This document shows, piece by piece, positions 55,410 to 62,727 of a stretch of DNA of 64,000 bases. Numbering within the stretch: the stretch's first letter is position 1; every line of letters starts with the position of its first letter. Source of the DNA: Corynebacterium hansenii (GTDB lineage: Bacteria; Actinomycetota; Actinomycetes; Mycobacteriales; Mycobacteriaceae). The stretch is from contig NZ_CP047211.1 in NCBI RefSeq assembly GCF_030408795.1, positions 2,170,001 through 2,234,000 of the forward strand, read 5' to 3'. The notes beneath the pieces are model-generated. The model had not been told where the DNA came from, did not search any database, and saw only the letters and a program-made list of their open reading frames with translations. The position numbers were made by a program, and so were the translations under genes.

Positions 55410-57460
55410 CCTCCGCGTGCGGCTGCTCCCACGACGCCCCGGAACCCCTCGATTTCTCGGAGCCGGAGGCCCCGCCGACCCCGTGGTGGCGCGACCGCGA
55501 GGTGCTGGTCCCCGTGTTCTCCGGCGTCGCCCTGGTCGCGGCGTTCGCGATCGGCCACGCCGATCCCACCGCCGGAATTGCCCCGCTCGCCCTGTACTGG
55601 GCCGCGCTGCTGCTCGGCGCGTCGACGTTCGTGCCCGGCGCGCTGACCGGCCTCGTCCGGCATCGCCGCGCGGGCATCGGCCTGCTCATGACCATCAGCG
55701 CCGTCGGCGCGGTCGCCCTGGGTTACGTCGCCGAGGCCGCTGCCCTCGCGTTTCTCTATTCGATTTCGGAGGCCCTCGAGGACAAGGCGATGGACCGCGC
55801 CCGCCGCGGCCTGCGCTCGCTGCTGTCCCTCATCCCCGACACCGCCACCGTCGTCGATCCGGGTTGCGGCTCGCGCCGCACGATCCCCGCCCGCCGGGTC
55901 CGGCCCGGCATGCGGCTGGCGGTGCCGGCGGGTGGGCGGGTGCCCACCGATTCCGTGCTTGACGACGCCCACGCGACCATCGATTCGTCGTCCGTCACCG
56001 GAGAGTCCATCCCGGTGGAGCTGGCCGCGGGCGACGCGGTGATGGCCGGCGTCATCGCGGTCGGCTCCCCCATCTCGGTGACGGCGACCGCGCCCGGCGA
56101 CGACAACTCACTGACGGCCGTGGTGGCGCTGGTGGAAAACGCCCAGGCGGAGAAGGGCCGGCGCGCCAGGATCGCCGACCGCATCGCCCGGCCGCTGGTG
56201 CCCGGCGTGCTGGTGCTCGCCGCCGCGGTGGCGATCCTCGGCGCGGCGTTCGGCGACCCCCTCGAGTGGATCACCCGCGCGCTGGTGGTGCTGGTCGCGG
56301 CGTCGCCGTGCGCGCTGGCCATCTCCGTTCCGGTGACGGTGATCTCCGCGATCGGCGCGGCCAGCCGCTTCGGCGTCGTGGTGAAGTCCGGCGCCGCCTT
56401 CGAGCGACTGGGGGCGGTCGGGCACGTCGCCATCGACAAGACGGGCACGCTCACCCGCAATGAGCCGACCGTCACCGAGGTGGCGGTGTCCGCGGCGGCA
56501 GTCGACGGCGGCTACGGCGCCTCCGACGTGCTCGGGTGGGCGGCCGCCCTGGAACGGCATTCCTCGCATCCGCTCGCGGCGGCGATCATTGCCGGTGCGG
56601 CGGCGCGGGATGCTGGTGCGGCGGCGCGGACCACGATCCCCGACGCGGGATCCATCGTGGGCGCCACCGCGGAAGACCCCGCTCTCCCGGCGGCGGTCGA
56701 CGTCGCGGAGCGCCCCGGCATCGGGCTCACGGGAACCGTCGGCGGCGCGGCCATCGCAGTCGGCAATCCGCGCAGCCTCGATCCCGGCGACCTCGGCGAC
56801 GACGTCGCCCGCCTCGAAGCCGAGGGCAACACCGTGGTCATCGTCCACCGCGACGGTGCCCCGGTCGGCGCGATCGCGGTGCGCGACGAACTGCGCCCGG
56901 AGGCCGCCGGCGCGATCGCCGCGCTGAAGCGGGCGGGCATCGGGGTCACCATGCTCACCGGGGACAACCGCCGCGCGGCACGGGCGCTGGCGGCGGCCGC
57001 CGGCATCGACGACGTCCGCGCCGAACTCGCCCCGCGCGACAAGTCGGACGCCGTGGCGGAACTGGGCGGGTCCGATCGGCCCCATCGGCGCGGCCGGCGC
57101 GGCGGCGTCGCCATGATCGGCGACGGCATCAACGACGCCCCGGCGCTCGCCTCGGCCGATGTCGGCATCGCGATGGGCGCCACCGGCTCCGACGCCGCCG
57201 TGGAATCCGCCGACGTCGCCTTCACGGGCCATGACCTGCGCCTGCTCCCCCAGGCTCTGGCGCACGCCCGCCGCGGCCGGCGGATCATGGAGCAGAACAT
57301 CGGCCTGTCGCTGCTCATCATCGGCGGGCTGCTGCCGTTGGCGCTGACCGGGGTGCTGGGCCTGGCGGCGGTGGTGCTGATCCACGAGGTCGCCGAGGTC
57401 GTGGTCATCCTCAACGGGCTCCGCGCGGCGCGGGCGAAGACGGTGCCGCAGGGGCTCTGA
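55406..57460 (+). CDS. Heavy-metal P1B-type ATPase (CtpG/CadA-like)
   Basis: 684 aa exporter. The N-terminus has a Cys/His metal patch (ACGCSH) instead of a full HMA domain. The membrane metal motif is SPC (about residues 300-302) rather than CPC, phosphorylation site DKTGTLT is at about 344, then SSHPLAAAI (HP motif), MLTGDN and MIGDGINDAPALASADVGIAMG. The pairing with cmtR matches the mycobacterial CmtR-CtpG unit and suggests Cd or Pb export. A small hairpin at 57465-57483 follows the stop. Confidence 0.94.
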   Translation: MTSACGCSHDAPEPLDFSEPEAPPTPWWRDREVLVPVFSGVALVAAFAIGHADPTAGIAPLALYWAALLLGASTFVPGALTGLVRHRRAGIGLLMTISAVGAVALGYVAEAAALAFLYSISEALEDKAMDRARRGLRSLLSLIPDTATVVDPGCGSRRTIPARRVRPGMRLAVPAGGRVPTDSVLDDAHATIDSSSVTGESIPVELAAGDAVMAGVIAVGSPISVTATAPGDDNSLTAVVALVENAQAEKGRRARIADRIARPLVPGVLVLAAAVAILGAAFGDPLEWITRALVVLVAASPCALAISVPVTVISAIGAASRFGVVVKSGAAFERLGAVGHVAIDKTGTLTRNEPTVTEVAVSAAAVDGGYGASDVLGWAAALERHSSHPLAAAIIAGAAARDAGAAARTTIPDAGSIVGATAEDPALPAAVDVAERPGIGLTGTVGGAAIAVGNPRSLDPGDLGDDVARLEAEGNTVVIVHRDGAPVGAIAVRDELRPEAAGAIAALKRAGIGVTMLTGDNRRAARALAAAAGIDDVRAELAPRDKSDAVAELGGSDRPHRRGRRGGVAMIGDGINDAPALASADVGIAMGATGSDAAVESADVAFTGHDLRLLPQALAHARRGRRIMEQNIGLSLLIIGGLLPLALTGVLGLAAVVLIHEVAEVVVILNGLRAARAKTVPQGL

Positions 57461-57551
57461 ACTTGTCCGGTAGACCCCCGGACGGAATACCCGGGGCGTC
57501 CGCGGGGTTGCATTGAATTGGCGCCCTTGCCCACCCAACAAGGAGAACCCC

Positions 57552-59468
57552 GTGCACTATCTGGCCCGAATCCTCGGCACCACGAAGGTGCTGTGGCCCT
57601 TCTACGTGGGCATCATCGTCAGTTCGATCGCCACCGCCATCGCGGCGCTGGTCAGCCCGTTCCTCATCCGCGATGCCACGGATACCATCGTCGACGCCGT
57701 CGGCGCCGGCGACCCGGACACCATCTCGCGGGCGGCGACCGCGATCATCTGGCTGGGCATCGGCCTGCTCGTCGCCGACCTGGTGCAGACGATCGTGCAC
57801 AACATCGGCGGCTACCTCGGCGACGTCATGACGGCGCGCATGCGCGAGATCCTGTCCACCCGCTACTTCGCCAAGCTCCTGTCGCTGCCCCAGAGGTACT
57901 TCGACGACCAGGTGACGGGCACGATCATCGCCCGCCTGGAACGGTCGATCACCAACGTCACGCAGTTCCTGCAGTCGTTCTCCAACAACTTCTTCCCCAT
58001 GCTGCTCACCGTCTTCGCGGTGCTCGGCATCACGGGCTGGCATTACTGGCCGCTGGCGCTGCTGCTGGCGCTGGTCTTCCCCACGTACATGTGGCTGACG
58101 GCGCTGACGTCGAAGCGCTGGCAGAAGATCGAGGGCCGGAAGAACGCCCGCATCGACGTCGCCGGCGGCCGCTTCGCCGAGGTCGTCGGCCAGGTCAAGG
58201 TCGTCCGCTCCTTCACCGCCGAGACCCGCGAGGTCCGCGACTTCGCCGCGCACTACGACGCCACGGTCGACCTCACCCGCGAGCAATCGACCTGGTGGCA
58301 CCGGATGGACGCGCTGCGCGGGGGCATCCTCAACGCCATCTTCTTCGGCATCTACCTTCTGCTGTTCCTGCGCACCCTGCACGGCGACTTCTCCATCGGC
58401 ACGATGGTCATGCTCATCCAGCTGGTCAACATGGCCCGCCAGCCGGCGACGATGATGAGCTTCCTCGTCGACGCCGCCCAGCGCGCCGTCGCCGGTTCCC
58501 GCGACTACTTCGACGTCATGGCACTGGATTCCGAGGAGTCCGCCCCGAAGGAACTCGTCGCAGCCGCCGCCACGGATGGCGGGACGAAGGAAGGCGCCGG
58601 GACGTCGCAAAGCACGCGAGCCGAACGCGGCGCCACCGCGGCCGGCGCCACCCCCGCCCGCGCACCGAAGCGCCTGGCCCCGCCGGAGGACGGCTCGCCG
58701 GTCATCTCGCTCGACGACGTCTCCTTCGCCTACGAGGAAGGCAACCCCGTCCTCGAGGGCGTGACCTTCCACGCCGACCGCGGCGAAAAGGTCGCGCTCG
58801 TCGGCGAATCCGGCAGCGGCAAGTCCACGCTGGTCAACCTGATCCTCGGGTTCTACCAGCCCACCGGCGGCACGCTGGAGGTCTGCGGCGCCGACGTCCG
58901 CGACGTGGACACCGACGCGCTGCGAGACTCGGTGGGCGTGGTCTTCCAGGACGCCGCGCTGTTCTCCGGCACCATCCGCGAGAACATCGCCTACGGCCGC
59001 CCCGACGCCACCGACGAGCAGATCCGCGACGCCGCCCGCCGCGCCAACGCCGACGGGTTCATCCGCCGCTTCCCCGACGGCTACGACACCACCATCGGCG
59101 AACGCGGGCTGAAGCTGTCCGGCGGGCAGAAGCAGCGCGTGGCCATCGCCAGGGCGATCCTGAAGGACGCGCCCGTGCTGCTCCTCGACGAGGCGACCTC
59201 CGCCCTGGACACGAAGGCCGAGCGAGAGGTGCAGCGCGGCCTGGAGCAGCTCATGGAGGGCCGGACGACCATCATCATCGCCCATCGCCTGTCCACGATC
59301 TCCAACGTCGACACGATCGTCACGCTGGACCGCGGCCGCGTCGGCGAGGTCGGCTCCCCCGCCGAGCTGGCGGTGTCGGGCGGCATCTACGCCGAGCTAC
59401 TCAAGCTCACCGCGTCGGCGTCGGCGGCCGACCGCAGGCGGCTGAAGAAGTACGGCCTGGAAGTCTAG
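57552..59468 (+). CDS. ABC exporter, fused membrane and ATPase domains
   Basis: 638 aa half-transporter of the multidrug/lipid export type. Residues 1-320 hold six helices. Residues 330-400 are a long linker of Ala, Thr and Gly. The ATPase follows with GESGSGKST, LSGGQKQRVAIARAIL and VLLLDEATSALD, and H-loop in IIIAHRLS. GTG 57552 was chosen because AAGGAGAA lies 5 nt upstream. The linker is longer than usual and contains a GTCGCAAAGC copy (read as TSQS). The substrate is unknown. It should work as a homodimer. Confidence 0.92.
   Translation: MHYLARILGTTKVLWPFYVGIIVSSIATAIAALVSPFLIRDATDTIVDAVGAGDPDTISRAATAIIWLGIGLLVADLVQTIVHNIGGYLGDVMTARMREILSTRYFAKLLSLPQRYFDDQVTGTIIARLERSITNVTQFLQSFSNNFFPMLLTVFAVLGITGWHYWPLALLLALVFPTYMWLTALTSKRWQKIEGRKNARIDVAGGRFAEVVGQVKVVRSFTAETREVRDFAAHYDATVDLTREQSTWWHRMDALRGGILNAIFFGIYLLLFLRTLHGDFSIGTMVMLIQLVNMARQPATMMSFLVDAAQRAVAGSRDYFDVMALDSEESAPKELVAAAATDGGTKEGAGTSQSTRAERGATAAGATPARAPKRLAPPEDGSPVISLDDVSFAYEEGNPVLEGVTFHADRGEKVALVGESGSGKSTLVNLILGFYQPTGGTLEVCGADVRDVDTDALRDSVGVVFQDAALFSGTIRENIAYGRPDATDEQIRDAARRANADGFIRRFPDGYDTTIGERGLKLSGGQKQRVAIARAILKDAPVLLLDEATSALDTKAEREVQRGLEQLMEGRTTIIIAHRLSTISNVDTIVTLDRGRVGEVGSPAELAVSGGIYAELLKLTASASAADRRRLKKYGLEV
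58602..58613 (+). repeat. ACGTCGCAAAGC motif in the ABC exporter linker
   Basis: Sense-strand copy lying in the low-complexity linker between membrane and ATPase domains, where insertions are tolerated. Confidence 0.65.
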
Positions 59469-59534
59469 GCGCCACCGGCCGGGGCGCGGCACGGATGCGG
59501 AGCGTCGCCGCGCCGACGCGGGGCGAGCGGACGG

Positions 59535-59690
59535 CTACGAGGCCCCGTCTACCCAGGTCACCAGCTCGTCGCCCAGGATCACGGGCCGGCGGGGTCCGTC
59601 GTAGGCGAAGAGGGTGACGTAGTCGGCGAAGGTGAAGGAGTCGGCGGCGTCGTGCTCGAGGGCGTCGGGGGCGGCCAGTGCGGCGGTCAT
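59535..59690 (-). CDS. Small protein of 51 aa below an McbR-type box
   Basis: An acidic small protein: an Ala/Asp-rich start, then SFTFADYVTLFAYDGPRRPVI and LGDELVTWVDG. The strand pattern TLxxxDGxRR followed by a Trp resembles the folded part of the protein at 54424-54918, but similarity is weak. GGAG lies 8-10 nt before the ATG. The 250-nt leader upstream holds a possible short ORF and, at its far end, an McbR-like site. Function unknown. Coding use of high-GC third positions supports a real gene. Confidence 0.5.
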   Translation of the reverse strand: MTAALAAPDALEHDAADSFTFADYVTLFAYDGPRRPVILGDELVTWVDGAS

Positions 59691-59730
59691 GGGGAGGTCT
59701 CCGGGTCATCGGTGCGGCGGGCTGTCTTTC

Positions 59731-59743
59731 GCTTTGCGACGGC
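59731..59743 (-). repeat. GCCGTCGCAAAGC motif in the small-ORF leader
   Basis: Full 13-nt minus-strand copy, in the sense direction of the 51-aa ORF and 41 nt before its start. Confidence 0.7.
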
Positions 59744-59783
59744 GACGTCCGCGCGGCAACCGTGGGACCCGAGAAGGGGCGCG

Positions 59784-59861
59784 CTACGGTCGCGGCGCGG
59801 ACGGATGACAGCGGCGCATCGACGACGACGGAACCGCACGATGAATGTTCGCGTGGACCAT
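59784..59861 (-). CDS. Possible 25-codon leader ORF
   Basis: ATG 59861 is preceded by GGAAGGGAG at 6 nt. The peptide starts MVHANIHRAVPSSSMRRC and ends at TAG. It is rich in His, Ser and Arg with one Cys. Position between an McbR-like box and the 51-aa ORF would suit an upstream ORF, but chance cannot be excluded. Confidence 0.3.
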   Translation of the reverse strand: MVHANIHRAVPSSSMRRCHPSAPRP

Positions 59862-59938
59862 CGGGTGCTCCCTTCCGTCGATGTGGCGTGGCCCTGGCCG
59901 GGTGTCCGGCGGGCGGCCGGATGCTTTCCGGCGACTAA

Positions 59939-59954
59939 TGGACAGCTTAGTCTA
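59939..59954 (-). promoter_or_regulatory. McbR-like operator, one mismatch
   Basis: TGGAC-AGCTTA-GTCTA matches TAGAC-N6-GTCTA except at one base, and the central GCTT equals that of the 54250 site. Nearest downstream candidates are the small ORFs on the minus strand. Confidence 0.55.
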
Positions 59955-59979
59955 TTTCGGCGACGGGGCCAACGTTTTT

Positions 59980-60086
59980 CCGGAAGCGGGACGGAAGGGG
60001 TTCTCCGGCGGGACGGCCGACCTAGTCCGAAGCGGGACGGAGGGGGTTCTTCGGCGGGACCGCCTACCTCCCCCGAACCGGGACGA
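59980..60086. repeat. 46-bp tandem repeat, about 2.3 copies
   Basis: Units begin CCGGAAGCGGGACGG (59980) and CCGAAGCGGGACGG (60027), with a partial copy at 60073. The array ends exactly at the stop codon of the lipid-kinase-like gene. Confidence 0.75.
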
Positions 60087-61034
60087 TCAGGGCCGGGGCA
60101 CGATGTAGCGCCCGACCGCCGGCACGGCCTCGACGGTGACCGGCAGCGTCGCCATGACGTCGCCGTCGGCGTAGGCCCGGTGGGCTCCGCCGCCGAGGAA
60201 CTCCACTCGTGCGCTGCGGGTCCGGTGGACCGTGACCTCGTCGACCTCGACGTGCTCCCCCGTGAAGACCTTGGAGAACGTCATCGCCGCCTTCGTCCGC
60301 GACGCCTTGCCGATCACCGTGACGTCGAGCAGGCCGTCGGCGTGATCCGCCGCCGGGCAGATCTTCATCCCGCCGCCGTAGCTGCGGGTATTGCCGAACG
60401 CCGCCAAGGTCACGGGATCGTCGAGCACGGTGCCGTCGTCAAGCGTGATGCGGAACGGCAGGGCGCGGAAATTGAGGAATTCCGCGACGATGGCCAGGTT
60501 GTACCGCATGCGGCCGTGCGGCCAGGACATGTTGTTGACCCGGTCCGACACCAGCGAGTCGAAGCCGGAGCACATGACCGTGCCTAACCACCGCGACGTG
60601 CCGTCGTCGGCCGTGATGCGGCCGAGGTCTGTGGTGATGGCGAATCCGTCGGCGACGACGTCGGCCGCGGCCTCCGGCGAGGTGGGCAGACGGTACTCGC
60701 GGGCGTGGTCGTTGCCCGTGCCGGCGGGGATGATGCCCAACGGCAGCCCCGTCCCCGCCTGGACCTGCAACGCCAGGTTGATCATGCCGTCGCCGCCGAC
60801 GACCACGAGCGCATCGACGCGCTCATCGGCCGCGACCTCGGCCAACAGGTCGCGCGACGCGGCTTCGTCGCGGCCCTGCACGGCGACGACCGTCACGCCG
60901 CGCTCGGTGAACCGCGCCATCGCCCGCTCGGCGGCATGCGACGCGCGGCCATGGCCGGCGCGCGGGTTGGTGACCAGGGCGACGGCCCCGATGTCCACCC
61001 AGTCCATGGGATACTTTTCAGGATCAAACGTCAC
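60087..61034 (-). CDS. Diacylglycerol-kinase-like lipid kinase
   Basis: 315 aa. NAD-kinase/DAGK catalytic fold: VALVTNPRAGHGRA, VVVGGDGMINLALQ, PLGIIPAGTGNDHARE (the GGDG and GTGND motifs). The C-terminal beta domain has GGGMKICPAADHADGLLDVTVIG. It would phosphorylate diacylglycerol or a related lipid at the membrane. GTG 61034 is likely, with CACACT on the minus strand ending 6 nt before it. It is divergent from aecD. Confidence 0.9.
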   Translation of the reverse strand: MTFDPEKYPMDWVDIGAVALVTNPRAGHGRASHAAERAMARFTERGVTVVAVQGRDEAASRDLLAEVAADERVDALVVVGGDGMINLALQVQAGTGLPLGIIPAGTGNDHAREYRLPTSPEAAADVVADGFAITTDLGRITADDGTSRWLGTVMCSGFDSLVSDRVNNMSWPHGRMRYNLAIVAEFLNFRALPFRITLDDGTVLDDPVTLAAFGNTRSYGGGMKICPAADHADGLLDVTVIGKASRTKAAMTFSKVFTGEHVEVDEVTVHRTRSARVEFLGGGAHRAYADGDVMATLPVTVEAVPAVGRYIVPRP

Positions 61035-61139
61035 GGCTCCAGTGTGCCAGGATTCGGGTGCCGCGCGGGGGCCGATCGCGGTTTTGCCCCATGTGATTTC
61101 GAGCCGCGCGCACGGCCTTCCGACGGCCGCGGCGCCCTA

Positions 61140-61155
61140 TAGACACCTCTGTCTA
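61140..61155 (+). promoter_or_regulatory. McbR-type operator of aecD
   Basis: TAGAC-ACCTCT-GTCTA is an exact match to the McbR consensus. The aecD -10 is TATCGT at 61177-61182, 7 nt before the ATG, so the box covers the -35 region. It could also affect the divergent lipid kinase gene. Confidence 0.85.
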
Positions 61156-61189
61156 CTTTGGGTGTGCCGCCGGGTGTATCGTGTGCCGC

Positions 61190-62347
61190 ATGCCCGACGT
61201 GATCTTCCCCGACATCGACACCCTGCGCGCCCGCGGAACCCTGAAATGGACGGCCTACCCGGACGACGTCCTGCCGCTGTGGGTCGCCGAATCCGACGCC
61301 GCCACCTGCCCGGCCGTCCTCGACGCCGTGCGCGGTGCGGTCGACCGCGAGTACTTCGGGTACCCGCGCCGCAGCGTCGCGGAGCTCGCGGAGGCCACGT
61401 CGGACTGGTACGCCGACGAGTACGGCTGGCGGCCCGACCCCGGCCGCATCCACCCCGTCGCCGACGTCGTGCGGGGCGTGACGCTGGCCGTCCGGTACCT
61501 GACCGAGCCGGACTCCGCGATCGTGCTCCCCGTGCCCGCGTACATGCCCTTCTTCGAGGTCGGGCCCGCCGCGGACCGCGACACCGTGCACGTTCCCACG
61601 CTTGCCGACGGCCCCGATCCGGCGGCCGTGGAGAAGGCATTCGCCGACGGGGCGGGAAGCCTGATCCTGTGCAACCCCAACAATCCCCTGGGCTTCACGT
61701 TCACCGCCGAGCGCCTGCGCGAACTCGCCGACATCGCCGCGAAGTACGGCGCGCGGATCATCTCCGACGAGATCCACGCGCCGGTGGTGCTCGAGGGCCG
61801 GCACGTCCCGGCGGCGTCGGTGTCCGACGTCGCCGACGCCGTCACCATCACCGTCACCGCCACGTCGAAGGGCTGGAACACGGCGGGCCTGAAGTGCGCG
61901 CAGCTGCTGCTCAACGAAGCCGACGACGAAACGTGGCGGGGGCTGTCGCCCGTGATCAAGGAGGGTGTGTCCACGCTGGGCATGGTCGCGGCGACCGCGG
62001 CCTACCGCGACGGGCGCGTGTGGCTCGACGAGCTGAAGGACGTTCTGCGCAGCAACCTCGACATCATCGAGCGGCGTCTGCCGGAGGTCGCCCCGGGCGC
62101 GGAGTTCACGCGCCCGCAGGCGTCGTACCTGGCATGGATCGACTTCCGGGGCGTCGACGGCATGGTCGACGGCGACGGAAATCCGGTGGAGCCGCAGGAG
62201 TGGCTGCTGGACAACGCCAAGGTCGCGCTCAACCCGGGGCCCGCATTCGGCGAAGGCGGCGAGGGCCACGTACGCCTGAACTTCGCCACGTCGCCCGAGA
62301 TCCTGAACGAGGCCCTCGACCGGATCGGCGCGGCGCTGGCGAAGTAG
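61190..62347 (+). CDS. aecD: PLP-dependent C-S beta-lyase AecD (MalY/PatB family)
   Basis: 385 aa fold type I aminotransferase-like enzyme that cleaves cystathionine and related thioethers to homocysteine, pyruvate and ammonia. LWVAESDAATCP near the start and YGARIISDEIHAPVVL are typical. The PLP lysine is in TATSKGWNTAGLKCAQ, and the late Arg in GHVRLNFATS binds the substrate carboxylate. Leaderless start. The gene's control by an McbR box matches C. glutamicum aecD, where it is joined to brnQ. Confidence 0.93.
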   Translation: MPDVIFPDIDTLRARGTLKWTAYPDDVLPLWVAESDAATCPAVLDAVRGAVDREYFGYPRRSVAELAEATSDWYADEYGWRPDPGRIHPVADVVRGVTLAVRYLTEPDSAIVLPVPAYMPFFEVGPAADRDTVHVPTLADGPDPAAVEKAFADGAGSLILCNPNNPLGFTFTAERLRELADIAAKYGARIISDEIHAPVVLEGRHVPAASVSDVADAVTITVTATSKGWNTAGLKCAQLLLNEADDETWRGLSPVIKEGVSTLGMVAATAAYRDGRVWLDELKDVLRSNLDIIERRLPEVAPGAEFTRPQASYLAWIDFRGVDGMVDGDGNPVEPQEWLLDNAKVALNPGPAFGEGGEGHVRLNFATSPEILNEALDRIGAALAK

Positions 62348-62476
62348 GCCTGGACGCCGCTGCGGCCGGCACGGCGCCCCTCCCCCGGGCGCGCCGCACT
62401 CCTCCCCTGGGCGCGCTACGGCAGCCGGCTCAGCGCACCCTCCGCCTATCCGGTCGGCGCACCGCCCCCTCACGTA

Positions 62477-62645
62477 AACCCACCCCGAATGCGCAACCCC
62501 ACCCGCTGCAACAGGTGGGTCTGCGCATTCGGGGTGGGTTAGCCGCGAAGATTGCGCAGGCCGGGTCCGATTCGGGGTGGGTTAGCCATGGAGATCGCGC
62601 AGGCCGAGTCCGATTCGGGGTGGGTCTGCGCATTCGGGGTGGGTT
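62477..62645. repeat. Palindromic repeat element, copy 2, with extra half copies
   Basis: The same 19-bp inverted arms as at 21248 occur at 62477-62495 and 62522-62540. The right arm is then repeated in a 43-bp tandem (62527-62569 and 62570-62612) and in two shorter copies to 62645. It fills the gap between the convergent aecD and phosphatase genes. Confidence 0.85.
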
Positions 62646-62727
62646 CGCCGATGCGTCCCGGCGAAGGTGCGGTGGCCGGGCGGGTAAACCCCGCGGAGGC
62701 CGCTCACTCCCCCACGGGGCGCGACCG

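Larger units (their letters stand above)
59691..60086. other. Long control region between the exporter and the lipid-kinase-like gene
   Basis: About 400 bp without a firmly supported gene. It holds, from left to right, the leader of the 51-aa ORF, a GTCGCAAAGC copy, a possible 25-codon ORF, an McbR-like box and a tandem repeat. The details are listed separately. Confidence 0.5.

Noticed and set aside
57465..57483. McbR box after the P-type ATPase
   Set aside because: It contains TAGAC but no matching GTCTA at 6 nt. It is better seen as a small hairpin of GTCCGG and CCGGAC.
59691..59800. SAM riboswitch in the small-ORF leader
   Set aside because: GGCAACC and GGTGC-like strings occur only on the opposite strand and not in the order of a SAM aptamer.
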